Assembly: GCA_019426215.1 (NCBI GenBank)
Contig: CM033394.1
Coordinates: forward strand, 39,864,423-39,928,422
Length of the DNA stretch: 64,000 bases
Direction: 5' to 3'
Origin: Buddleja alternifolia
Taxonomy: Eukaryota > Streptophyta > Magnoliopsida > Lamiales > Scrophulariaceae
Position 1 is the first letter of the stretch. Each line of letters opens with the position of its first letter. Of the stretch, positions 9,252 through 20,197 are shown piece after piece. The translations under genes and the position numbers were made by a program. Below the pieces are notes generated by a model. It was given only the letters and a program-made list of their open reading frames with translations, did no database searches and was not told where the DNA came from.

Positions 9252-11417
9252 CTATGCGCGCGGCAATTTGGTGTAACCCAATGCTTTTCTTTACCATTCT
9301 TGGGCACTATGAATCGCCCTTGGTCAAATAGGAAATTTCATATTGCAAATCATCAAAGGGCTAAAGCTGAAGCTCTTATTCGGAACCAAGCCTCTATTCA
9401 GACTCCGCCATGTTTTGTTCCTATTTTTTGCAGAATCATCCGAGTCGAGAGATGTTTCGCAGACTTTTGGAACAAGGTTTTAACACGCAGTTATTCGAGA
9501 CCAATCATCCGTAAGCAGATTACAGATATCACCAGAAGTGCGCTGGCACGGTGGACATGGCTCATCTTTCAAATCTCTTATCAAATCAGTAACTTTCATA
9601 TATATTATAATCTTCGACTACAATGGTTAGGATTCATCCTTCTGATACTCTTCTTTACAGGATGATGATTACATCGTTCCTTATGATTTAACTTTGAGGT
9701 GGAGATTTTGAGCGAGACAACCCCCATCCGAGAAGCGGCGCACTGTCCAAGCCTTTCGAGAATCATCTATTCGACTGAGCCATTTTTCGTCCCTACGCGC
9801 GTTACCCCGAAAACGAAAGTGCTCTTACCATCAGGGAGCCTACATTTCTATTCTCGAGAAGTACCCCCTCGAACACTTAACGAGGAAAGAAGAAGAGCAA
9901 GATGACGACGATGCAGCTCAATACGCTCTTCAACCCAGATCCAGGAAACGCTTGCGTATGCAAAAGACTTCCGGTGAATCAAGTAATTACTCAAATATCC
10001 TTAGCTTTCATTCGTAAATTGTAGACTAATTCTTCATTCGATATTTGCTTATTCATATCTCTCATGTAGGCTCTTCGAGTGGAGCTGCTGATCTCGAAAA
10101 GGAGACGCCGGTTATTGGGGCTGGTGTCTAAAATATCGTCGAACCCATTTTTGAAGAGGGTTCACCCGACTTCGACCTCCAACCGTCTTCGCCTATCCTC
10201 GAAGATGCTTTACCTCATTCTGATACTCATCGAGACCCCCTCGAGATAGGTCGTTCTTCAGGTATTTTTGAAAGTATCTCGTACTGTATAATCATGAATG
10301 GGCTTTTGTTACTCTACCCTGTCTTGATGTTGAGTTTCTTCTTAGAAAACTTATCAAGTGACACTTTCGAGAGAACAGGCCCCAGTTCCGCGATTACTAT
10401 GAGCACTGCTCCCAACGTCTCGAGATTTCTTTCGTCAGGTAAGACAACTTATCATGTCCATACTTCATATTTAGGCAGATTTTTTACCAACATAATTTTT
10501 TATCTTCCTGAATAACCTTGTTCCTCGATCCTCTAGGCATGCCTAGTTTACCTTCTTCGGTGCGATTCTCAATTGGTACTACAGCGGGAATATCCACCAT
10601 TGTCCTGGACTCTGCTTTTTCACAGAATTGGCCCGAACCTTGCTCTCGGATCGCCATTCGGCCTACCCTAGATTCTCCTCGTTCCTCTTCAGTACGAATA
10701 GAAGAGGTTGCTAATATCTCTCCGTTGACTATCTCACTAGTCGGTCATGGACCCTGGACCTTCAAGCTCTACCATGGCCTTGTTACCCCGACTGAAGGTA
10801 TAGATTTATTTCGTCGAAATGCACAATGTTCTATTTCATTCTGGTGTTTGACATACACTTCGTAATTTTCTTTCTTTCGACAATGTAGCACCGACCGTAT
10901 TTTCTCAAGTTGCTCTAAACGAAGCCCTGGACATAAGGCATAATCTCATGATCCTCACTTATTGTCGGAACTTCGTTTCCTTCTTGATGAAGCGGCTTCG
11001 AGAATGGCTAGTACTTGGCTGCCTCTGTTCCAAGCCGCTCGTGAAGTTTTCGAGAATAGCCTTGCTCGCCTTCACTCTTTAGCGGATCGGGCATAAACCC
11101 TTTACCGAAGCCGTTTCCTCGAGTCACACCCAACACCTAGATCAACTTCGTGGCCAGGTCACCATTTAGAAGGTTCCCGTGACAGTTACATGGCTCGAGT
11201 TGCTGCTCTCGACGCCCATATCGCTGATCTTCAACTCGAACGGGACCGCTTAGTTCATTTGCCAACAGTCAATGAGAATATCTCAACTCTGAACGACCAG
11301 ATTGCAGCTCTATCATTTGAACTTGAAGAAATAGCCAAGCCCGCCGTCCTCGAAAGGGATGCCTTCGATTCATCGTTAGATGTTTTGTCAAATTCGTTGT
11401 TTTTTCTTCAATCTTAG
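9252..11417 (+). pseudogene. Downstream exons of the PMD antisense gene of Tat-A
   Basis: After the acceptor at 9251 an exon continues with LCARQFGVTQCFSLPFLGTM, which is the plausible continuation of the PMD C-terminal part. Further coding-like blocks with intron-like donors follow (for example TCTTCAG|GTATTT near 10260 and CGTCAG|GTAAGA near 10440). The last block (11190-11417) is predicted to be helical and coiled-coil-like, rich in Leu, Asp, Arg and Glu. Several in-frame stops prevent a single product, so the exact exon chain is not resolved. TCGA words are unusually frequent throughout. Confidence 0.45.
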
Positions 11418-11639
11418 TACATTTTCGAATGATGCTACTTTTATATTTTGTTATTGTAAAATTCTACCCGTTTCGGGTAATCTTTTAAATATCATGGTTT
11501 CGTTTTCTTTCCATATACTTGGTGTACTTTTTTAAATATCTCGCGTTTAATGCTTTTCCATATTTATTTCCATTCGTCCATTGGAGTTCAAAAGCATCCC
11601 AGATAATTTATTTGATATTAGAAATGGTCCTCCCACTTA

Positions 11640-12690
11640 GCTGACCATTTCCCATAAAAATTGTCTTTTGATCCTTCTGGTAAAATCATTTTCCAAACTA
11701 GATCTCCTACTTCGAAAGATCTTGCGTTTACTTTCTTATTATAACTTCTTTCTTCTACTCTTTTGAAATTCTATTTGTTGCAATGCTTGTATTGCAAGAT
11801 TTCATGGTCTAATTTTTCGATTCATGTTTTCGATATATTCCTCGGCTGAAAGTCTTGCTTGTTCGAGTATCGTCTAGACTTTATATTGATCTCCAAAGGA
11901 ATTACTGCTTCATGTCCATATACTATTGAAAAGGAGATATTCCTAGGCTGTCCTTCTTGATCGACCTTAACGCCCAAATTGCATCGATTAACAATTCGTG
12001 CCAATTTCTTGGATTCTGGCTTATCATTTTCGAGACGCAATTTTTGATTAATTATTTGACGATTCAGCTTGGCCATTGCCTGAGCATAATAAGGTGTCGA
12101 ATTGATTAATCTTATTCCGAATTGTTTCCAGAAATTCGAGTAGTTCTGTACTATTAAATACTCTAGCCTGATCGAAAGTTATGGTTTCTGGAATACCAAT
12201 CTGGTAATAATATACTCCTTAATGAACTCGACCACTTGTTTTGAACTTATACTTTCGAAAGGTTTAGCTTCAATCCACTTGGTAAAGTGTAACGGTAGCT
12301 ACTAATATGTATTTATGCTTTTTTGATGAAGCTGGTTTAATTTCTCCGATTATGTCCATGGCCCACCCTCGAAATGGCCAGGGTTTTATTATGGAATTTA
12401 AACCTACGGTCGGTTGCCTTAAAATTTTCCCATATTTCTGACATTGCTTACATCCCTTCGCATATTATACACAAATCTCAGCAAGATAGTCGGCCAGTAA
12501 AAACCATATCTTTGTATCAACCATCTCATTTTTGTTCCTGACTGATGGGCTCCACATACCCCTTCGTGGATTTCTGCCATTATAACTAATGCATCCTCTA
12601 AATCGAGACATTTTAACAAAACCCCTTGAGGATCCTTCCTATATAATTCTTGCCCATCATAAAAATAATGATGTGCCATCAACTTTAGCT
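11640..12690 (-). pseudogene. Integrase region of Tat-A, degenerate
   Basis: On the - strand, 12419-12682 encodes the H2C2 zinc-binding part (EIHEGVCGAHQSGTKMRWLI, then YWPTILL). It is followed by fragments of the catalytic core: GWAMDIIGEIKPASSKKHKY near 12330-12380 and later ITFDQARVFNSTELLEFLE. Frameshifts and stops separate the pieces, so no active integrase can be made. The position downstream of RNase H agrees with gypsy order. Confidence 0.7.
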
Positions 12691-13270
12691 TATTCGAAAA
12701 TGTTCCCCTAGCTGGGTCTTGGAGATATTCGATGATCTCAGAACGCCAATCTTGTTCCCCTTTAGAATATCTACTTTGTGTACTCGAGCTATCCTCTGCT
12801 CAAAGGGTAGGAGGACCACCCTTGGTTGGTTGTATAACTGACTCAAAATATTTGAATCGACCTTATATCCCGACGCTAACTGGGCTAAATCATTAGATAT
12901 TTGATTCTCTTCCCGTGGCACATACGAGATTTCGACTGTCTCGAAACTTTTGAACAACTCGTTTATTCGAGCAAAAGAAGCTATGGCTATGGGACTCACG
13001 CATTTAAATATCCCCTTCACTTGATTTATTATCAACTGGGAATCCCCTTTTTATTTTCACATTCTTTGCTTTCATGTCTCGTAGCACTTCTAATCCTAAA
13101 ATAAGAGCTTCGTATTCTGCTCGGTTGTTAGTACAATCACCTTCGATCTTCGCACACATTTTAGTAATTATTTTAGACGGAGATATTATATATATCCCGG
13201 CTCCTGCACTATCTCGAGTGCTTGACCCGTCGAAATAGAGGCTCCACGGAGCAGTACTTATGATATCAAT
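12685..13270 (-). pseudogene. Additional RNase H-like (aRH) region of Tat-A
   Basis: Fragments encode NRAEYEALILGLEVL near 13090-13135 and, after a frameshift, a block ending VPREENQISNDLAQLASGYK (about 12850-12950). These match the RNase H-like domain sitting between the canonical RNase H and integrase in Tat elements. The domain is broken by frameshifts. Confidence 0.65.
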
Positions 13271-13329
13271 TTCGAACTTGGTCTCCTTATCTATAGATGG
13301 ATGTTCCGCTAAAAAATCAGCTAAAACTT

Positions 13330-14760
13330 GACCTTTTACTGCTTTTTGCGGTACATAGATTAAATCGAACTGGAGTAAGCTAAGACTTCACTTACTTAAT
13401 CGACCCTTAACCAAAGGTTGATTTATCATGAATTTGATGATATCGGTAGGGGATACCACTTCGATTGAGTATGCAGCAAAATAATGTCTTAGTTTGGTAG
13501 AGGCAAAATATAGGCTGAGGCACCATTCTCCATCGTGGTGTACCTTTTCTCTGCGTCATTCAAGAATCTACTCAAATAGAATACTGCTTGTTCATAGCCT
13601 CTGTCATTTTCCTGCACTAAAAGGCATCCTATTGACATTTCCGCTGCTGATATATATATCTTAAATTTTTTCCTTTTCGAGGAGGAATCAGCACGGGAGG
13701 CTGAATTAAGTATTTTTGATGCGTCGAATGCTTTATTTTGTTCATCTCCCCATACAAATCATTTTCATCTTTTAATCGTAATAGAGGGAAAAAGCTTCTG
13801 TCTTTCCGGCTAAGTTGGCTATAAACCTTCGTACAAAATTTACTTGCCCTAAAAAACTCTGAAGTTCCTTTTTGTTCTTGGAGGCTTAGCTTCGATAATC
13901 GCTTTAGCTTTATTTCGATCTACTTCAATGCCTCGATGATGTATCAAAAAATACCAGAACAAAATTCCCAGCTTCTACTCCGAAAGCACACTTCAAAGGA
14001 TTCATTTTAAATTAAGAGTCTCATTCGTTTAAATGACTCGATCAAAAAACTGTTTATGCTCTTCGTAATTTTGAGCTTTAACCACTATATCATCGATGTA
14101 TATCTCCAAATACTTCCGATTACATCATGGAAAATATAATTCATAGTCCTCTGGTAAGTGGCTCCGGCATTTTTTAAACCAAACGGCATAACCCTCCATT
14201 CGAAATTCCCTATGGATCCTGGACACCTGAAAGCCGTTTTATGCGATCCGCTTCAGCTATTTTCAACTGATAATACCCGGAATAGCCATCCATAAAGGAC
14301 ATTACTCTAGTCTAGCAGCTGCATCTATCAATACGTCAGCCATTGGCATCGGATATTCATCTTTGGAGTAGCTTTATTCAAATCTCTAAAATCGATGCAT
14401 ATTCGTACCTTACCATTCTTTTTTATCATGGTACGATGTTAGCTAACCATTCGACGTATCGAGTTGGCCTAATGAATTTGGCTTCGAGCAACTTTTCTAT
14501 TTCTTCTTAATTGCTCCCATTAGATCTGGGACAAACGCCTGGGTGCTTGTATCACAGGTTTGAAGCCTGGTTAATAGGTAGTTCATGTCGAGCTATATTA
14601 GTATTAATTCCGGGCATTTCATGATGTGCCCAAGCAAAGCAGTCCTTGAATTGTTGCAAAATTTCGATTAGGTCATTTTTCTCCATTTGAGTCATCTTCG
14701 ACTTATGTAAGTTACTCGAGGGTTGTCGATTGTCCCTAGATTAACTTCTTCCAATGGTCC
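13330..14760 (-). pseudogene. Reverse transcriptase and RNase H of Tat-A, degenerate
   Basis: On the - strand the motif KVRICIDFRDLNKATPKDEY is readable near 14370-14430, the catalytic YIDDIVVKAQNYEEHKQFF near 14050-14115, and RNase H fragments (SAAEMSIGCLLVQEN, AVFYLSRFLNDAEKRYT) near 13520-13660. The gene contains many stops and frameshifts, so the element cannot transpose by itself. Confidence 0.75.
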
Positions 14761-15389
14761 TGACTATTTTTCCTAGTCTCTTCGTCTGGTTCTATAATAC
14801 CATGTTCGATATTTCCGACTGGAAAATTAACTGTATCCTCCCATTATGATTATTTCTCTATGTTATTATCTCGGAACCTTCATTATGAATAGCTCCTGCC
14901 ATATATATTTCATTGGAAGAATTATTCGTTTTGGGACCCGTCGCATACACTAGATCTCGAGAGAATTCTTTTCGAGAATTTGATCCACGTATTTCATTGT
15001 GAAAATATTCAGAATTAAACTTATCATAACTAACATGATCACAATCGTAAGCACACAATTTCGATTCCATTCGTTGAAACTTAACCTTCGAAAAATATTA
15101 GAAACAACATCATCTTTCATTACATCGACATTCTTCATATCTTTCACAATATCTAAACTAACTCTAATTTGATTTCGGCTAACTTGAGCCCATCTCGGAT
15201 GTAGACTCTTCATGGATTCCCTCTCCTTCTTTCACTGGCTTTTCTATGGCTTCTTCATTGAATCGCAATCACTTCATTTCGAGTTTCCAGCTTCATACCT
15301 GGCATTAACAATTGAGGGATAAAATAATTGTTTTTCTCCGCTTTGATCACCTCGAATTGGTGTCCGTTCCAACAAATTAATACTTGATG
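14761..15389 (-). pseudogene. Upstream pol/protease remnant of Tat-A
   Basis: Open pieces on the - strand (14858-15070, 14950-15213) lie where the protease-to-RT linker of a gypsy polyprotein would be. A block near 15290-15380 (GHQFEVIKAEKNNYFIPQL) resembles the region around the gypsy protease. No catalytic DTG/DSG motif could be identified. The sequence stops at the N gap. Confidence 0.4.
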
Positions 15390-15399
15390 NNNNNNNNNN
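15390..15399. other. Assembly gap (10 N)
   Basis: Ten N. The Tat-type sequences left and right of the gap belong to elements with different LTRs, so the gap probably joins two unrelated copies. Confidence 0.95.
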
Positions 15400-15490
15400 C
15401 ATCCATGCCTCTATTTGCATCAAATGTTACTTTTTTCTTACCTTTGTTCTCCAAGGTTTCTCGCATTTCACCTATTTCTTGTTCTGCCAT
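15400..15490 (-). CDS. Tat-type gag, first 30 codons (cut by gap)
   Basis: The start codon at 15490 opens a frame encoding MAEQEIGEMRETLENKGKKK and then VTFDANRGMDG up to the N gap. It is charged and helical, as the N-termini of Tat gag proteins often are. It lies about 70 bp downstream of the primer-binding site, the usual position for gag. Only this fragment is present, so further domains cannot be seen. Confidence 0.5.
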
Positions 15491-15557
15491 TAGACTTGTT
15501 AAAAGAGAATTACAAAAATAACAATAATTAAAATTTACCTCACCTCTTGAAATCAAT

Positions 15558-15574
15558 TTCCCACAGGCGCACCA
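15558..15574 (-). promoter_or_regulatory. Primer-binding site of the Tat-type element
   Basis: Directly after the LTR end (ACTCATCA) the - strand reads TTGGTGCGCCTGTGGGAA. This resembles the TGGCGCCGTCTGTGGGAA-type sites common in Tat/Ogre elements, with a few base changes. Confidence 0.5.
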
Positions 15575-15576
15575 AT

Positions 15577-16170
15577 TGATGAGTGTCCGATTCACACCAA
15601 TAATATTTATATATTAATATGAGAAATTGAGCATAATAATTAGATATAATGTGTAAATAAAGAGATAATAATGAGTAAAGTGTAAGAGATAATATGGCAT
15701 AAAACGTAAGAGTTTTATTCATCATCAAATGTGTGTATTTATACAAGTTGAATGGCATCGGGCTAAATAAGGTAAGTAAAATCGGGCTGACATCTTTCCT
15801 TATTTATCTTCTGCAGATCTGGCTATTTTAGGCAACTCTTGAGGTCCAAAGAATTATGTTGGATCCTTCCGAGAATAGGCCTTGATTTGATTAGATCATG
15901 TCTTCTTGCTTCGGCAAGTCATTGACTGATATCCCTAATGGATCTTCATTAAGATCTTGATTGGCCTCTAATTATATCTTGATTGGATCTTGTCTCTAAG
16001 AAGTCTTCCTTTCCTTTTATAGGCCCTGGACCAGCTCCGCGTACAGCTGGCACCTCCAGCGACATCACAGTGGGTTTGGGTTTGCCTCTTCTTGATTTAT
16101 TAAGCTTATTGGGCCTACTTTGGTGTGGACTTGTCAGCTTTGGCCCAATGGATTATTTCCACACACATCA
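15577..16170 (-). repeat. 5' LTR of the Tat-type element (594 bp)
   Basis: The + strand boundaries are TGATGAGTGTCCGATTC and CACACACATCA, forming TGATG/CATCA inverted termini. A 593-bp copy lies at 53994-54586 (TGATGCGTGTCCGATTC...). They differ by scattered substitutions and a few 1-bp indels, consistent with LTRs of one fairly young insertion. Confidence 0.9.
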
Positions 16171-16175
16171 GTGTC

Positions 16176-16933
16176 CATTGGTGTGAGACGCAAATTGCAG
16201 GTTTGCATTTTAGCACGCTTAAGAACAGAATGAGCGATTTTTTCTTGAGAGAGAAAGAGGTTGCAGGTAGAGCGAGTAGCAGTTATGCCGAGGAAATAGT
16301 GTAAAGAGCCAAGGTCTTTCATTGCAAACTTAGACAAGAGAAGATGGGTGACATGAAAGAGAAGACAAGAGGAAGAGGCCGTAAGGAGGATGTCGTCTAC
16401 ATAGAGAAGAAAAAAAGCTGTGTCATGACCACGACGATAGATGAAGAGAGGTGTGTCGGTTTTACTACCTACAAAGCTAATGGAGGAGGTGTAAGTAGCA
16501 AACCAATGGTGCCAAGCACGAGGGGCCTGTTTAAGACCATAAAAGGCTTTCTTGAGACGACAGACATGAGCGAGAAAGTGAGAATCGACAAAGCCGGGAG
16601 GTTGTTTCATATAGACTGTTCTAGAGAGGTGACCATAAAGAAAGGCATTTTTAACATCAAGTTGATGAATATGCCAGAAGCGAGAGAGGGTAGGGCTTAG
16701 GACGGTGCGAATGGTGGCAGGTTTTACTATGGAACTGAAAGTGTCATCATAATCAAGGCCGGGTTGTTGAGTAAATATTTGAGCAACGAGACGAGCCTTA
16801 TATCGCTCAAGAGATCCATCAGAGTTAAATTTATGACGAAAAATCCATTTCGAGCGACGATGTTGACATTTGGGGAACATGAAATAAGTTCCCATGTGCC
16901 ACTGTGATGAAGAGCAGATAACTTAGCATCCAT
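16176..16933 (-). pseudogene. Copia reverse transcriptase (interrupted)
   Basis: The frame 16134-16895 encodes a copia [22 protein letters not shown], then [20 protein letters not shown] and the catalytic [15 protein letters not shown]. It ends in [10 protein letters not shown], where the Tat element is inserted. Upstream the linker to integrase is frameshifted. RT copies the element RNA into cDNA in cytoplasmic particles; this copy is inactivated by insertion and frameshifts. Confidence 0.9.
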
Positions 16934-16952
16934 GGCAGCCTTCCAATCTGGA

Positions 16953-18247
16953 TCACGAAAGGCTTGGGAATAACTTCGGGGAAGGAGAGAAAGAGATGGC
17001 GGAAGTGAAGAGGTTTAAGATTTGTTTAGGTTTAAAAATGCCAGACTTGGTCCGGGTAACCATAGGATGAGAGGGCGACATCGAGGTTTGAGGCGGCCGG
17101 GAAGAAGGAGCCGCAACTATGGGAGGACTAGGAGAGGTATTATCCATAGTGGTGTCTAAGGAAAGGTGGTGGACAATGTAAGGGAGACCATTAGGGGAAA
17201 AGAGGAAATCATAAGAGTTTGGAGATACGAGAGTGTGATATGATGGGTACAGGAAAACATTTTCATCAAGGATGACATGTCGAGAAATAATAATGCGATT
17301 AGAGCGATCTAGGCAAGGGAAAACGCGATGATTCGGAGGATAACCAAGGAAGAGACAAGCAGTGGAGTGAGGAGATAATTTATTTGATGCAATAGAGGAG
17401 AGTTTGGGATAGCATAAACAACCAAAGACCTTGAGATGATCATAGGTTGGAGATTTGTGAAAAATAATTTCAAAAGGAGTTTTAAAAGAGAGGGTTTTGA
17501 TGTGAAGAAGATTGAGAATGTGGATCGCCATATGGAGAGACTTGACCCAAAAAGAAGGAGGGAGGCTAGCTTGGAATATTATTTGTTTAGTGGTTTAAAT
17601 AATTTGTTTAGCTTTGCCATTTTGTTGTGATGTATGTGGGCAGGAGAAATGAAAAACAATACCGTGTTCTTAAAAAAAAAATTGTGAAAAGGGGCTTGGT
17701 CAAATTCTCTGTCATGATCACACTTGAATAGTTGTATTTTAGTTTTAAATTGAGTGGTGACATAAGCACGAAAATTACAGAAAACTTGAAAAATATCAGA
17801 TTTATTTCGTAAAGGAAAACCCAAAAAAAGTGCAAAAAAATCATCTAAAATAAAACATAATAACGAAAAACACTTAAGCTAGGAACGGGTGAGGTCCATA
17901 AGTTGGAATGAATTAACTGAAAAGGAGCAACAAAAACAAATTGTAATAAATTAAAAGGAAGTCTACGATGCTTGCCTAATTGACAAGCATGACACAAATT
18001 TTCAGAAAAATTCTTATGACAAGAAATAAAATGCTTTGAATTTAAAAACGAAAAAAACATCTCCAGGATGTCCTAAACGGCAGTGCCAGATAGTTATGTC
18101 GACAGTAACAAATAAATGGTTAGAAGGACGATTGGCGGGAATGGTGGAGGGATGAAAAGGATAGAGACCACTGGAGCTATTACTGCGGAGTAGGAAAATA
18201 CCGGTCTTCAGATCATTCACAGAAAAATCGAGAGTCATACTCGACAA
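16953..18247 (-). pseudogene. Copia GAG-pre-integrase and integrase
   Basis: 18014-18247 contains the GAG-pre-integrase motif IWHCRLGHPGD. It is followed by the zinc-binding CHACQLGKHRRLPF and LIHSNLWTSPVPS (17880-18060), where the core Asp position reads Asn. The C-terminal part (16953-17531) reads TPFEIIFHKSPTYDHLKVFG and FLGYPPNHRVFPCLD, typical of copia integrase. Several frameshifts occur between 17530 and 17850, so the product is broken. Confidence 0.85.
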
Positions 18248-18417
18248 AGCAGGAATTTTGTTTGGTGAATTGACGAACAGATATTAAATTCTTAATTATA
18301 TGAAGACTAACCAAAATATTATTAAGAACTAGGGGATTGGGGTTAGATGTTAAAACGAAAGAACCAAGAAAATTAACAGGAATACGAGCACCATTGCTTA
18401 CCATAATTGATTTAGAA

Positions 18418-18926
18418 TTACAATGCGTAAAAAAAATTAAGTGTACTTGTCGAAGAGGACAAATGAACAGTGGCCCCAATATCCATGTACCAATTTGCAT
18501 CCTGATTTTGAAGAGTCATGGCTTGAAAGAATTGAGTGAGATCTGTGGGTTGTTGTTGTAGTGTTGTTGTTGAAGGAGGGGAATGGGCTTGCTGTGTAAG
18601 AGCCCAAGTGGCTGTTTGTGGAGATGGGCCGAAGATAGAAGGTTGGCCCATTTGAATAATAGGGAAGGCAGGTGGGTGGGCTTACCTATGGACTGCTAGA
18701 GACTGAAATGAAGACCCATTGGCCACATAGGCGTCTGGGCTTGATTGTTAGGCCCTGAAGGTTGAAAGTGAGGGCCGCTGGGATAAGGCCATTCAGACGA
18801 CGAATTTGGGCCGTTGTGAATGGGCCGAGCCGAGAAAGCATGTTGTGTAGCCTGGAATGCACTTGGTGGATTGCTTTTTGTCCATGAGTGAGGAGCAGAA
18901 TTATTTGGAGGCTTGTTGTTTATCAT
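18418..18926 (-). pseudogene. Copia gag C-terminal linker and protease
   Basis: The - strand encodes a Pro/Ser/Gln-rich linker (18500-18926) and then NWYMDIGATVHLSSSTSTL (near 18440-18490), the copia aspartic protease signature in which the usual Asp-Thr/Ser-Gly-Ala reads Asp-Ile-Gly-Ala. A zinc knuckle is not obvious. Frameshifts divide linker and protease. Confidence 0.75.
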
Positions 18927-19769
18927 TTAAATTGGAAAAATTCCAAATGGTGTGGAAATTTGATATACGGCATTCGGGGTAGGACCCAATATTCCCGGGG
19001 ACTCGTTTTCGCCATAGCCTTTTCTGTGATTATAATCACATTCTTTTCCTTTGCCTTGACCACTTCCACCATGGTTAGATGAAAAAGAGGAGTGGTTGGA
19101 ATTAACATATAGAGCTGTGGAGGAGTCGAGAGATGAGTCGGGATTATTTTTAAGGTGTTGATTTTCTTCGAGTTGAAGCATGGATCGAAAGATATCGAAA
19201 GGGTTTGTGTGTGTTATTGTCGTAGCTATACTTTTGAAGGAGTTGGGTAACCAGAAAAGAGTGTGTAGAACAAGGACTTTATCAGAAATTGAATTTTCAA
19301 CTTCCCCAAGATTATCATCTAATTCCTTGAGTTTATGACAATAATCGTGAATACAACGAGAGCCTTTTTTAAGAGTTCGAAATTGTTCTTTGAGTTGGAT
19401 AGAACAAACAACCTTATTATCTTGAAGAAAGTTTTCAATGTTTTTCCAAATATCGTGGGCAGTAGTGCCTTTCTTCACAACAGTTGACACAAGATTAGAA
19501 GCAAGAGTCGAGTAAAGTCAAGACCGAACTTTGGCATCTAAACGAATCCAAGTTAGGTCAGTTTTATTTTCAGAAGTTGGTGGAGAAAGAACAATAGTTT
19601 CTACCATGTGACCTATGCAAATTGCGAGGAACATCTCACGCCATTGATTGTAGTGGGATTCCCTGGGACCCAATTGGAAGGGCATAAGAGGAGCGACATT
19701 ACTTAGAGCATGAGCTACACGATGATGAATTGGGGTAGCTGACCGGGCAAAGGATGGAGATGAAGACAT
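18927..19769 (-). pseudogene. Copia gag (UBN2-type)
   Basis: The gag starts at 19769 (MSSSPSFARSATPIHHRVAH) and contains a conserved first helix region. After a stop near 19518 it continues in 18927-19490 with the UBN2-type gag core: DIWKNIENFLQDNKVVCSIQ, QLKEQFRTLKKGSRCIHDYC, HKLKELDDNLGEVENSISD. The C-terminus is Ser/Asn/Gly-rich. One in-frame stop at 19518 interrupts it. Confidence 0.85.
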
Positions 19770-20010
19770 TGTAGAAAAGGAAAAAGAAACAAACCGTTAA
19801 GAGGAGATTGGCAAATGTTGGTAAAGGTTGCAGGAGCCGGCGTGATGTAGAATCACGAAGAAGACGTTGCACGGAACGAATATCTTGAGAAGAAGAGCTG
19901 AGAGATCCTGAGAAGCAGAATAACGTGAACAAATTTTTGGAAGTGAAAGAAAGACGTCGATAGGAAACGACTTAATTTGGTTGAGAGAGTTTTACTGGTA
20001 ACAGATACCA

Positions 20011-20197
20011 TGTAGGATTGTGGAATTCTCCTTAGGGATTGAATTCTCTTTAAGTCAAATATATAGAGTTACAAAGAGAATCAAATAAGATTGTAACCTA
20101 TACTATAATTTAGGAAACCATAAGATATTCTAATCTACGTATAACAATAAAGATATACAAAAGATAAATAAAGATATATAAAAGATATTATCTAACA
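20011..20197 (-). repeat. 5' LTR of the small-LTR copia (187 bp)
   Basis: The + strand boundaries are TGTAGGATTGTGGAATTC and TATCTAACA. An identical-length copy lies at 53109-53295. On the - strand the LTR is followed by TGGTATCTGTTACC, an initiator tRNA-Met-like PBS. Flanking 5-mers are GAGAC (20198-20202) here and GAGAA (53104-53108) at the other LTR, a target duplication with one mismatch. Confidence 0.9.

Larger units (their letters stand above)
6074..15389 (-). mobile_element. Decayed Tat-type gypsy element with PMD antisense gene
   Basis: Read on the - strand, from right to left, the order is reverse transcriptase (about 14480-14080), RNase H, a second RNase H-like region, integrase (about 12690-11640), then an oppositely directed gene (7383-11417), a polypurine tract and a 3' LTR. 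Two RNase H-like regions and an antisense gene next to the 3' LTR are hallmarks of the Tat branch. The coding region is full of stops and frameshifts. The 5' end is missing: at the N gap the sequence passes into a different element, whose LTR does not match the 3' LTR here. Confidence 0.7.
15400..16170 (-). mobile_element. Tat-type element, 5' end: LTR, PBS and gag start
   Basis: On the - strand the order is LTR (16170 to 15577), primer-binding site, short leader and a gag start at 15490. The LTR is almost identical in length and sequence to the one at 53994-54586, which is the 3' LTR of a like element. The right flank is the interior of a copia reverse transcriptase, and GTGTC (16171-16175) is the target duplication shared with 53989-53993. 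Confidence 0.85.
16171..20197 (-). mobile_element. Small-LTR Ty1/copia element, 5' half
   Basis: On the - strand this contains the 5' LTR (20197 to 20011), PBS, gag, protease, integrase and most of the reverse transcriptase, and it stops abruptly at 16171 next to the Tat LTR. The missing C-terminal part (end of RT, RNase H, 3' LTR) lies at 53109-53993. The reading continues without loss across the shared GTGTC: Thr-Pro-Met-Asp-Thr, then Asn-Ala-Lys-Leu-Ser. LTRs of 187 bp suggest the Ale/Retrofit group (inference). Confidence 0.9.

Noticed and set aside
16344..16700. 118-codon + strand frame
   Set aside because: It is the shadow of the copia reverse transcriptase on the - strand.
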